Assembly (NCBI GenBank): GCA_026389055.1
Contig: JAPLIO010000194.1
Coordinates: forward strand, 1 to 15,320
Source of the DNA: Candidatus Melainabacteria bacterium
GTDB taxonomy: Bacteria; Cyanobacteriota; Vampirovibrionia; Vampirovibrionales; JAJTHC01
Reading direction: 5' to 3'
DNA: 15,320 bases
Below, in pieces: positions 1 to 5,831 of the stretch. Numbering within the stretch: the first letter of the stretch is position 1; each line of letters opens with the position of its first letter. Made by a program: the position numbers and the translations under genes. Below the pieces are notes generated by a model. It saw nothing but the letters and a program-made list of their open reading frames with translations, made no database searches and was not told the origin of the DNA.

Positions 1-252
1 TGAAACATCTAGCCCTAAATCCAATTCAACATCAAAAGATAAGCCTGTGTCTTCGTCTTCTTCATCCTCTTCTATAAAGGCTTCCCAATTTTTTAAATTT
101 CGCTTTAAACCTTTATTGTTTTTAGCACTGGTGTTAGCAGGTTTTTTGCTTAATGCTTTACCTTCTTCTTCTGTAACGAATGGTCGTTTGTTCTCAGTTA
201 CTTTCGTTTTGGCAGGAATAAAAGAAGAAGAAGAGTCGTTGGTCAGTTTCAT
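1..252 (-). CDS. Acidic hypothetical protein, N-terminal part (cut by window edge)
   Basis: Reading the minus strand from an ATG at 252-250 gives 84 open codons that run off position 1 without a stop. The product starts MKLTNDSSSSF, then has a Lys/Asn-rich stretch and an acidic run (EEDEEDED, about residues 62-69), followed by a Val/Leu/Asp-rich segment. No family is recognised; it looks cytoplasmic, with no signal peptide or membrane segment. An AGGAG lies about 14 nt before the ATG, a little far, and an in-frame stop just upstream (TGA at about 291-289) excludes a much longer N-terminus. A serine-rich frame on the plus strand overlaps it, but that frame needs a GTG start without a ribosome site, and its Ser run is the complement of the acidic run. 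It is divergent from the small secreted peptide at 547. Confidence 0.5.
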   Translation of the reverse strand, partial: MKLTNDSSSSFIPAKTKVTENKRPFVTEEEGKALSKKPANTSAKNNKGLKRNLKNWEAFIEEDEEDEDTGLSFDVELDLGLDVS

Positions 253-358
253 GAGGATTAAGTCAGCTCCTGTAGGGTTAAAATGGTTTCATTCAATAAT
301 AATGATGGATAAATTAAATGGTGCTAGAAACCAGTATATACAAACCGTTTCTATTTAT

Positions 359-377
359 ATTATACGGATTTTTATCC
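359..377 (-). promoter_or_regulatory. Possible promoter -10 with adjacent palindrome for the leftmost gene
   Basis: On the minus strand a perfect TATAAT occupies 364-359. Directly upstream, where the -10/-35 spacer would lie, is the 12-nt palindrome GGATAAAAATCC (377-366), which could be an operator. No good -35 is visible, so the call rests on the -10 alone. Confidence 0.3.
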
Positions 378-394
378 TAAATACTATAACTATC

Positions 395-435
395 GTAAAG
401 TTTTGTTGCAATTTTTAGCTTGATTGAAACTTTAC
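395..435. repeat. Inverted repeat in the divergent intergenic region
   Basis: GTAAAGTTT (395-403) and AAACTTTAC (427-435) are perfect 9-bp inverted arms separated by 23 nt. They lie between two divergent genes, so they could be a regulator site or an RNA hairpin. The rest of 253-546 is A+T-rich and shows no further gene. Confidence 0.35.
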
Positions 436-546
436 CCAAAAAATAGGTTTTATTCTTATATGCTATTCTCTCAAATTAGTTTGATTGAAGCAACTATGCA
501 CTTTTTTAAAAAATAAAACGAAACAACATAAAGGATGGTTTCTCAC

Positions 547-675
547 ATGGTGAAAAAACACTTATTATCTCTTTTATTGCTAAGTATTATCGCATTTAAT
601 GCGTTAGTAGTTACGGCTGCTTTCGCAGAAGATGATGAACGGATGCCCGTTGTCCAATCCGAAAAGGCTCGTTAA
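547..675 (+). CDS. Small secreted peptide precursor (42 aa)
   Basis: The frame starts ATG GTG AAA AAA and encodes 42 residues. It has a textbook signal peptide: MVKK n-region, a hydrophobic core rich in Leu/Ile/Val (about residues 5-24) and a likely signal peptidase I site after AFA (residue 27). Only about 15 charged residues would remain (EDDERMPVVQSEKAR). AAGGA lies about 11 nt before the ATG; an in-frame ATG at 535 is less likely because it abuts that site. The stop TAA (673-675) lies exactly where the palindromic repeat begins, so the natural C-terminus may have been lost when that repeat arrived. Function unknown. It could be a secreted peptide or the 5' remnant of a longer exported protein. 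Confidence 0.55.
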   Translation: MVKKHLLSLLLLSIIAFNALVVTAAFAEDDERMPVVQSEKAR

Positions 676-822
676 TACCAATTTCAAATAGAATTATCGT
701 CAGCGTCTACGTTGTTACTAACCAGTCAAAAATCCTCAACGTACTTCTATGTACGCCTGCGGTTTTTAACTGGTTAGTGCCTAGTATCCATCTAACGCTA
801 TTTCCATTTGAAAATGGTATAA
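672..822. repeat. Long palindromic MITE-like element (~150 bp)
   Basis: The two halves are imperfect reverse complements over their full length. The left end reads TTAATACCAATTTCAAATAG; the right end, read on the other strand, is TTATACCATTTTCAAATGG. Inside, ACTAACCAGT (721-730 region) pairs with ACTGGTTAGT, continuing into A and T runs, and the centre holds a CGTAC/GTACG hairpin. There is no coding capacity. The same terminal sequence bounds the truncated transposase at 5398-5826, so this is a repeat family with at least two members here. Best described as a non-autonomous MITE-like element; the mobilising enzyme is unknown. Confidence 0.6.
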
Positions 823-847
823 TTTTCTTAAAAAACATAGATAAAAC

Positions 848-888
848 AAAAGTGTAGTATTCCTTACAAAGAGCATACTACACTTTTT
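848..888 (-). terminator. Rho-independent terminator, probably bidirectional
   Basis: AAAAGTGTAGTAT (848-860) and ATACTACACTTTT (875-887) form a perfect 13-bp stem with a 14-nt loop. On the minus strand it lies just after the flhB stop and runs into a T-rich tract. The plus strand also has a short T run, so it may stop transcription both ways. Confidence 0.8.
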
Positions 889-900
889 GCGTTTGAATAA

Positions 901-1998
901 CTACTGTTGTTCGCCCAGCCCCAAAGCTTGAACTTCTTCGGGTACACCCCCACGCAACTGCCATGCAAACATCAAAATTTCAGCCACAGCTTGGTATAAA
1001 TCAGGCGGAATATCCGTATCCACATCCACAATACGATAAAGGGTTCTTGCCAACAACGCATTTTCCACAATCGGGATGTTATTAGCCCTAGCAATCGTTT
1101 TGATTTGTTCTGCAAATAGTTCAGCCCCTTTGGCAACCACTTTCGGGGCTTCCATCTCTGCTGGATTGTATTTAATAGCCACCGCCACATGAATGGGGTT
1201 AGTGGTAATCACATCCGCCGTGGGAACGGCTGCTAGGTTTTGCCCCATCATCATTTGCATGCGTTTTTGTTTTAGCATTTGTTTAACCATCGGGTCGCCT
1301 TCAGATTGTTTGTATTCATCTTTCACTTCTTTAAGCGACATTTTCTGGTCGTTTAAAAATTTCTGGCGTTGATATAAATAATCAAACCCACCAATGGCTA
1401 AAAATGCCATACCCGCGGTATAAATGAAATCTTTTAAAATATTGGCGATGACATATAAAATGACTAATGGGTCTGCAGCTTGAGCAGTGGAAAGCATTTC
1501 CCCCATATGTTTTTGAAAACTACCATAGGCAAGATAAAGCAATAGCCCAATTTTTAATAGGTTTTTGACCAGTTCAATCACCGTTCGTTTGGAAAAAATA
1601 CCTTTCAGCCCGTTAATAGGGTTCAGTTTATCAAACTTAGGGGTAATTACCTTTAATGAAAAGAGGGGTCCCACTTGGACTAAATCTGTTAAAATAGCCA
1701 CGGAAATGGCGATAATTAAAAAAGGGCCTACGCTGAAAACCAATACCCGCAAAGCATGAAGCAATAGAAACACCCAGCCAATTTTTTCGATAGATTTATG
1801 TTCAATGGTTTGAAAATAGACGATAAACAACTCTTTGAACAGTTGCCAAACAAAGGGCATAAATAGCATGGCCACGGCAAACATGGTAATTAAAAAAACA
1901 GAAGAGGATAAATCCTTACTTTTAATGACTTGTCCTTCGTCTCTGGCACGTTTAATTTTTTGTTGTGAAGCCTCGAAAGACTTATCTTCGTCGCCCAT
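901..1998 (-). CDS. flhB: Flagellar type III export protein FlhB
   Basis: FlhB is an inner-membrane part of the flagellar type III export gate. Its cytoplasmic domain cleaves itself and switches export from rod/hook to filament substrates. The product is 365 aa, close to the usual length of about 350-385. Visible are the N-terminal amphipathic region (KSFEASQQKIKRARDEGQV, residues 6-24), hydrophobic segments around 33-58, 75-105, 141-163 and 178-207, and the cytoplasmic domain from about 210. The cleavage motif reads NPIH (N267-P268-I269-H270) rather than the canonical NPTH, followed by VAVAIKY. The gene starts 6 nt after the stop of the HEAT-repeat gene, so the two are cotranscribed, and it ends at a strong terminator. 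FlhB and the flagellin at 12 kb imply a flagellated cell. Confidence 0.95.
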   Translation of the reverse strand: MGDEDKSFEASQQKIKRARDEGQVIKSKDLSSSVFLITMFAVAMLFMPFVWQLFKELFIVYFQTIEHKSIEKIGWVFLLLHALRVLVFSVGPFLIIAISVAILTDLVQVGPLFSLKVITPKFDKLNPINGLKGIFSKRTVIELVKNLLKIGLLLYLAYGSFQKHMGEMLSTAQAADPLVILYVIANILKDFIYTAGMAFLAIGGFDYLYQRQKFLNDQKMSLKEVKDEYKQSEGDPMVKQMLKQKRMQMMMGQNLAAVPTADVITTNPIHVAVAIKYNPAEMEAPKVVAKGAELFAEQIKTIARANNIPIVENALLARTLYRIVDVDTDIPPDLYQAVAEILMFAWQLRGGVPEEVQALGLGEQQ

Positions 1999-2004
1999 GG
2001 GTGC

Positions 2005-3333
2005 TTAGCCTATTTCTGCATCGTCGTCGTCATCATCATCATCATCGGGGGCTTCCTCTTCCAGTAACAGAAAATCCTGAATTTCGACGCTTAAATAATG
2101 AGGCAAGTTCTCTTCTTCACGCAAAATGCGTTGCAAGGCTTCAACATCGCCCAGTTTATAGATGGTAACCAGTGTTGCATGAGCCACATCCATATTTTCA
2201 TCAAACAACAAGGGGGTTAAGGAAGGCAAATCCGTTACTTCGCCCACTTCTGAAAGAGCTTCTACTGCAGCTAAGCGAATAGAAGGGGCCTCATCCTGCA
2301 AAGCTTTTAGCAAACTACCTAAGGCTTTTTCCCTAGAAACAGACTGATTCTGTTGCCCTAACCGACCAATAGCCGTTACCACCTGTTCAAACAGAAACGT
2401 CGTTTTTTTGCGAAACCCTTGTTGAGCTTCAAATAAATCCAGTAAGGGTTCTAATGCCCGAATATCGCCTAGCATACCCAAGGCTTTTACGGCGGATTCC
2501 TTCACATAAACCGACGATTCCTTCTCATCTTTCAGTAAGGCAATCAGCGGGTTTACCGCCCGAGTATTTTGCAGACGACCTAAGGCTTCAGCCACTTCTA
2601 AGCGTACCCGATAGTTAGTGGTTTTATCATGCAGTAGGGTCATCAGCGGAACGGTCGCTTCTTCAGCACCCATCACGCCTAATAACCGAATAGCATGGCA
2701 CCGTAGTTTGACAATGGGTTCCTGTTTAAGTAAGGCACTATAGCCAGAAGCTCCGTCTGCTACTTCATCAAACAACCGAACCCCTGTGCCAACCGCCATG
2801 GCAATTAATGTGGGAATGGTGCCTCTAACTTTAATGTTGCCCAGCCCTTGGAGGGCTTCCAGTAATAGGGGCACGCAGGTAGATTGTTTGAGCAGTTCAA
2901 TAATAGTGGGTACTAACCAAAACGGTTGTTGGGTAAAATCTTTTTGTTTTAGCAGCGTGAAGGATTGCTTCAAGGCCGATTGTCGTTCTGCTAGCGGGGC
3001 AGATTCATTGAGAACGCTATTGAGTAATTCCCGCAGTTGCTGAGATTTTTCTGCTTCGATACCCGCCGTTTTTTCGGCGTACAAGGTGGGTTCTGTTTCA
3101 AAATATTCATAGGGCGAAAGCCCCTCTAATTCAATAGGGGTAAGGTCTTCTTCGTTTTCGGGTTCTTCAAAGTCATCAAAATAATCAGACTGAGTAGTAT
3201 AAAGCACACCCATAGCGGTACTAGTAGCCACTAACGGGGCTGGAAAGCACCGTGAAATTACCCGCCTGTAAAGTTGGGAGAAGGAATCTAGGGAAGAGAA
3301 AATCGTCATCATACGGTTGTAGCGATTCTCCAT
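2005..3333 (-). CDS. HEAT-repeat protein with poly-aspartate tail
   Basis: The product is 442 aa. After an acidic, low-complexity region (residues 48-95) it consists of helical pairs typical of HEAT/PBS-lyase-like repeats; clear units include KLRCHAIRLLGVMGAEEATVP, RVRLEVAEALGRLQNTRAVNP, YVKESAVKALGMLGDIRALEP and SIRLAAVEALSEVGEVTDLP (about residues 205-370). Such repeats are protein-binding scaffolds, and no catalytic motif is seen. The C-terminus ends in a run of nine Asp (D430-D438) encoded by a GAT/GAC trinucleotide tract (2018-2047). It lies directly upstream of flhB with a 6-nt gap, suggesting a role linked to flagellar assembly or its control; that link is inference. The ATG at 3333 has AGGG about 10 nt upstream; Met8 and Met9 are alternatives. 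No signal peptide is evident. Confidence 0.8.
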   Translation of the reverse strand: MENRYNRMMTIFSSLDSFSQLYRRVISRCFPAPLVATSTAMGVLYTTQSDYFDDFEEPENEEDLTPIELEGLSPYEYFETEPTLYAEKTAGIEAEKSQQLRELLNSVLNESAPLAERQSALKQSFTLLKQKDFTQQPFWLVPTIIELLKQSTCVPLLLEALQGLGNIKVRGTIPTLIAMAVGTGVRLFDEVADGASGYSALLKQEPIVKLRCHAIRLLGVMGAEEATVPLMTLLHDKTTNYRVRLEVAEALGRLQNTRAVNPLIALLKDEKESSVYVKESAVKALGMLGDIRALEPLLDLFEAQQGFRKKTTFLFEQVVTAIGRLGQQNQSVSREKALGSLLKALQDEAPSIRLAAVEALSEVGEVTDLPSLTPLLFDENMDVAHATLVTIYKLGDVEALQRILREEENLPHYLSVEIQDFLLLEEEAPDDDDDDDDDAEIG

Positions 3334-3345
3334 ATATCATTTACC

Positions 3346-3372
3346 CTAACTGTTTAATAGTGAAACAGTTAG
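3346..3372 (-). promoter_or_regulatory. 5' UTR hairpin next to the HEAT-gene ribosome site
   Basis: CTAACTGTTT and AAACAGTTAG form a perfect 10-bp stem with a 7-nt loop, ending about 13 nt before the ATG. The AGGG ribosome site abuts the stem, so folding could limit access to it. A role in translation control of the HEAT-flhB operon is possible but unproven. Confidence 0.4.
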
Positions 3373-3437
3373 TGATATTACTATAGTATTAGTAAAGCAA
3401 AAACATAGCCCATTAGCAAGTAACAACCATTTTTTCG

Positions 3438-3544
3438 GTAGGGGACGCCCCCCGTGGCGTCCCGTTTCTTGATTGAACGGTATTTTGGGATTGTGGTATT
3501 CGGGTGAGGTTAATGGTCGGGACGCCACGGGGGGCGTCCCCTAC
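3438..3544. repeat. REPIN copy A (inverted pair of GTAG-headed REPs)
   Basis: A REP at 3438-3464 begins GTAGGGGACGCC and ends GGCGTCCCG, a hairpin by itself. At 3518-3544 its exact reverse complement ends in CCCCTAC. The spacer of about 53 nt contains TTCTTGATTGAACGG. Two inverted REPs around a spacer define a REPIN/BIME. This one lies at the 3' end of the full-length RAYT, whose TAG stop is formed by the first bases of the repeat. The head GTAG is also seen in REPs mobilised by RAYTs in other bacteria. Confidence 0.85.
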
Positions 3545-4122
3545 GGTTTGTTCTGATTTTCTTCATCGAATGCCCATTGGGCGGGGTTGTTTTCAATGTA
3601 CAAACGAACGCTCTGCAAATGGGCTTCATTTCGGATAATTTGATCGTAATACCCCCGTTGCCAAACGGGCATTCCCACGGTTTTTTGATGTTGGTTGATT
3701 AAAAATGTTGATTTCCCTTTGAATGTACGAACAATTTTCCCAAGGGGCGTTGGTTGGTTGGCGGATGCCATAAATGGCACCCCTACAGAAGGTTCTGTTC
3801 TCGTTGTAGGGGCGTGATTTATCACGTCCGCCAAGGATTTCGGAACGGAGTGGTCATTTTCAATAAACACGATGATGAAATGGATATGATTGGGCATAAT
3901 GATAAAGGCATCCAATAAAATATTGGGATAATGCATCGGCATTTCACGCCAAACGGATTCAACCATCTTGCCTGCATCGTTTAATACCATGGTATTGTCT
4001 ACAATATCGCCAAATAAATATGCCCTATTTTCGGTACAAATGGTGATAAAATACGCCCCATTTTGAGCATAGTCATATGCGGTCAATCGGAGTGGTTTTC
4101 GTTGTGGCAACGATTGTTTCAT
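3541..4122 (-). CDS. REP-associated tyrosine transposase (RAYT, Y1 HUH family), full length
   Basis: RAYTs are single-strand HUH endonucleases that recognise REP hairpins and are thought to spread REPINs. The 193-aa product shows the family features in order: the N-terminal YDYAQNGAYFITICTENR block (16-33), the metal-binding HUH site MPNHIH (H79, H81), a variable linker, the core helix entered by LGKIVRTFKGKST (127-139) and the catalytic-tyrosine region WQRGYYDQIIRNE (Y159 the likely nucleophile). The length fits the family. The variable linker (about residues 97-122) is encoded by a REPIN-like pair of hairpins. A purine-rich AGAAGAGAG precedes the ATG, and the TAG stop lies within the flanking REPIN. 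Identical-type repeats on both sides make this a RAYT with its own substrates. It appears intact. Confidence 0.9.
   Translation of the reverse strand: MKQSLPQRKPLRLTAYDYAQNGAYFITICTENRAYLFGDIVDNTMVLNDAGKMVESVWREMPMHYPNILLDAFIIMPNHIHFIIVFIENDHSVPKSLADVINHAPTTRTEPSVGVPFMASANQPTPLGKIVRTFKGKSTFLINQHQKTVGMPVWQRGYYDQIIRNEAHLQSVRLYIENNPAQWAFDEENQNKP
3760..3832. repeat. REPIN-like pair embedded in the RAYT coding sequence
   Basis: On the plus strand a unit at 3760-3786 (GGCGGATGCC, then GGCACCCCTAC) and an inverted unit at 3806-3832 (GTAGGGGCGTGAT, then ATCACGTCCGCC) surround a 19-nt spacer. Each forms its own hairpin and carries the GTAGGGG head found in the flanking REPs. They code for the variable linker of the transposase without breaking its frame. 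Confidence 0.65.
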
Positions 4123-4176
4123 GGGTACTCTCTTCTTGAAGGGATTTCTATTTTTATTTTACGATAAATATTTTCC

Positions 4177-4282
4177 GTAGGGGACGCCCCCCGTGGCGTC
4201 CCGTTTCTTGATTGAACGGTATTTTGCGATTGTGGTATTCGGGTTGGGTTAATGGTCGGGAGACCACAAGGGTCTCCCCTAC
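4177..4282. repeat. REPIN copy B, upstream of the RAYT
   Basis: The left REP (4177-4203) and spacer are nearly identical to copy A, making a ~106-bp direct repeat around the transposase. The right REP (4257-4282) differs: its stem reads GGGAGACC/GGTCTCCC where copy A has GGGACGCC/GGCGTCCC. Both arms changed together so the hairpin is kept, evidence that the fold matters or that a different REP variant was swapped in. Confidence 0.8.
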
Positions 4283-4533
4283 AGAAATTTTACCTTTCTA
4301 CACCGAACAATGGAAGTTGTAGGGGGAATAGCCCATCAATTTTTGGTAAGTTGTTATACTGAATAGGTGTCGAGAAGCATGATGTAACTAGATGTGTTTT
4401 TGAGGTGGATGTAACAATTTCTACATCAACGGAAGAATGCCCTAAAGTTACCCCCTGTTTTGAACGAAAAGCCAATTATGGCGAACGATGTAAACAAGTA
4501 GCCTGCCTAGTTACCACCCTAGTCGATGTTTAA
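4283..4533 (+). pseudogene. Possible degenerate cysteine-rich gene remnant
   Basis: One plus-strand frame runs from the REPIN edge to a TAA at 4531-4533, interrupted only by a TGA at 4360-4362. After the TGA it reads DVTRCVFEVDVTISTSTEEC and continues with CPKVTPCFERK and RCKQVACLVTTLVDV. The five cysteines and balanced composition look like real protein sequence. There is no ATG in the last segment and no ribosome site at its single GTG (4405). It may be a 3' remnant of a gene cut by the REPIN, with a nonsense mutation. Chance cannot be excluded at this length, and a 61-codon frame on the other strand is no more convincing. No homology is recognised. Confidence 0.25.
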
Positions 4534-4547
4534 AGTGTGTGAACATC

Positions 4548-4586
4548 AAGTTTGGTAGCTAGGAAACAAACTTTTCCATTTGGAGG
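4548..4586 (+). promoter_or_regulatory. Pilin-gene 5' UTR: hairpin and ribosome binding site
   Basis: AAGTTTG (4548-4554) and CAAACTT (4567-4573) form a 7-bp stem. It is followed by GGAGG (4582-4586), 12 nt before the pilin ATG. No clear -10/-35 pair was found upstream. Confidence 0.35.
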
Positions 4587-4598
4587 AAAATTAAACAT

Positions 4599-5258
4599 AT
4601 GTTGAATGCGAAAAAAGGGTTTACCTTATCAGAACTTTTAGTATCGTTAGCCGTATTGGGCTTGATTGCTGCTTTTGCTGTGCCGAAGGTTTTAACCTCA
4701 GTAGGTAACAGTACCTTATTGGCTAATGCTAAAGAAGCCTTGTCTACTATTAGTGGTTCGTATCAAGCCTTAAAAGCAGACTACGACGGTATGATTCCAA
4801 CCACTTTAGGTAACAACTTAACAACAGGCGTACCTTCTAAAATGAGCTATGCCCAAATTGGTACTTATACACAAGGGGCTTTTGGTACAGTGGATGCCTT
4901 TGCAGCGGCTGCCGCTGTGGCTGGTCTTAACTCTGTTCGATTTGCCAACAATGCTATTGTGACGTTTGACACCAGAGATACCTTTGTTGCCGGTGCGTTG
5001 GGTACTATTGGCAGAACAGTATACAACGTAGACCCAGATGGTACAGGTCCTAACAAAGGTTTTACCGTTATATTAGGTTATGATGGCCGCGTGTTTATTC
5101 CTGGTCTTGCAGCACTAGCTGCACCTTTTACCAGCTATGTTAAAGCTACGACTGGTGATACTGAAGTAGTCGCCATTACCCCTAACGCTAGTGGTGCAGC
5201 CGCTACTGCTGGCGGTGTTGATTATACACCTTACTACAGCGCCGGTATGGTAACCTAA
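4599..5258 (+). CDS. Type IV pilin-like / pseudopilin protein with prepilin cleavage site
   Basis: The 219-aa product begins MLNAKKG, then FTLSELLVSLAVLGLIAAFA. This is a classic class III signal: a short basic leader ending in Gly7, cleavage and N-methylation at Phe8 by prepilin peptidase, Glu at position +5 (E12), then a hydrophobic helix (about 9-28) that anchors the subunit and packs the filament core. The rest is a small-residue-rich globular domain. VDPDGTGPNKG (144-154) resembles an acidic Asp/Gly loop that could bind calcium, but this is only a resemblance. It could be a major or minor pilin or a type II secretion pseudopilin; context does not decide, since no assembly genes are nearby. 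It stands alone between mobile repeats, has GGAGG upstream and ends at a terminator. Confidence 0.85.
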   Translation: MLNAKKGFTLSELLVSLAVLGLIAAFAVPKVLTSVGNSTLLANAKEALSTISGSYQALKADYDGMIPTTLGNNLTTGVPSKMSYAQIGTYTQGAFGTVDAFAAAAAVAGLNSVRFANNAIVTFDTRDTFVAGALGTIGRTVYNVDPDGTGPNKGFTVILGYDGRVFIPGLAALAAPFTSYVKATTGDTEVVAITPNASGAAATAGGVDYTPYYSAGMVT

Positions 5259-5300
5259 GCCCTATTGGGTTTAGTGTTTACTGCTAACTGTTTTACAGTA

Positions 5301-5340
5301 CCCGTCGTTGCCCTAAAAAAACAATGGCGGGTTCTTGTTT
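5301..5340 (+). terminator. Rho-independent terminator of the pilin gene
   Basis: CCCGTCGTTG (5301-5310) pairs with CAATGGCGGG (5322-5331), including two G-U wobbles on the plus-strand RNA, and is followed by the T-rich tract TTCTTGTTT. Confidence 0.65.
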
Positions 5341-5360
5341 GTGGCAGGCAATATCCCTTT

Positions 5361-5387
5361 GTAGGGGCGGAGCGATGTGTCCGCCCG
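5361..5387. repeat. Single GTAG-headed REP
   Basis: The unit starts GTAGGGGCGGA and ends TCCGCCCG, giving a GGGCGGA/TCCGCCC stem. It has the same head as the REPs around the RAYT but a different stem sequence. It lies between the pilin terminator and the composite element with the truncated RAYT. Confidence 0.6.
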
Positions 5388-5407
5388 AATGAAGATGTAA
5401 TACCAAT

Positions 5408-5797
5408 TCAAAGATTAAATAGCGTAAAATCATGATACGGGACGCCACGGGGGGCGTCCCGTACAGAAGATTCGATAACCGTTGTAGGGGCGTGATTTAT
5501 CAAGTCCGCCAACGATTGCGGAACGGAGCGGTCATTTTCAATAAACACGATGAAATGAATATGGTTGGGCATGATGATGAAGGCATCCAACAAAATATTG
5601 GAATAATACAATGGCATTTCATGCCATACGGATTCAACCATCTTGCCTGCATCGTTCAATACCATTGTATCGTCTACAATATCGCCAAATAAATACGCCC
5701 TATTTTCGGTGCAAATGGTGATAAAATAAGCACTCTTTTGCGTATAATCGTACGATTGTAATCGGAGCGGTTTTCGTTGCCGTAAAGATTGTTTCAT
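5408..5797 (-). pseudogene. Truncated RAYT transposase, catalytic C-terminus missing
   Basis: The first ~105 residues match the full-length RAYT at 3541-4122 closely, including the ICTENRAYLFGDIVD block and MPNHIHFI, with one residue deleted in the IIVF stretch. The match ends at about residue 112, where a REP hairpin is followed directly by the inverted-repeat arm. The remaining codons (YHDFTLFNL) are repeat-derived. The core helix and the tyrosine region seen in the intact copy are absent, so the product cannot cut DNA as a normal RAYT. There is no ribosome site, because the 18-bp arm occupies the region just before the ATG. The part that survives is conserved and in frame, so decay is recent or a fragment could still bind REPs. 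Treated as a pseudogene. Confidence 0.8.
5436..5510. repeat. REPIN-like pair inside the truncated RAYT
   Basis: A REP at 5436-5463 (TACGGGACGCC/GGCGTCCCGTA, perfect 11-bp stem) and an inverted one at 5484-5510 (GTAGGGGCGTGAT, then GTCCGCC) enclose a 20-nt spacer. The position matches the internal pair of the intact RAYT. One unit has the stem type of the flanking REPIN copy A instead of the type in the intact gene. Confidence 0.6.
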
Positions 5798-5831
5798 GAT
5801 TTTACGCTATTCATTCAAACGGTTAATGGCT

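Larger units (their letters stand above)
5398..5826. mobile_element. Composite palindrome-ended element carrying a truncated RAYT
   Basis: AATAGCGTAAAATCATGA (5418-5435) recurs as its perfect reverse complement at 5794-5811. These 18-bp arms enclose the truncated transposase exactly; its ATG lies inside the right arm. Outside the arms, the left flank starts TAATACCAATTCAAAG and the right flank ends CATTCAAACGGTTAA. Both resemble the ends of the palindromic element at 672-822, which also carries AATAGCGT near one terminus. The unit begins beside a REP and ends 5 nt before the ubiD stop codon. It looks like a MITE-like element that acquired RAYT sequence, or a RAYT copy trimmed to fit between repeat ends. 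Confidence 0.5.

Noticed and set aside
47..418. Plus-strand frame starting with a serine run and a hydrophobic stretch
   Set aside because: It starts with GTG, has no ribosome site, and its serine run is the complement of an acidic run in the better minus-strand frame; its tail is A+T-rich intergenic DNA.
3346..3528. 60-codon minus-strand frame between the RAYT and the HEAT gene
   Set aside because: Half of it is REPIN sequence and it ends at the HEAT 5' UTR hairpin; no ribosome site.
4290..4475. 61-codon minus-strand frame upstream of the pilin gene
   Set aside because: It needs a TTG start without a ribosome site, ends near the REPIN edge and has unremarkable composition.
3438..5510. CRISPR-like array from the recurring GTAGGGG units
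   Set aside because: The repeats are few, irregularly spaced, in both orientations and mostly paired as REPINs; no cas genes are present.
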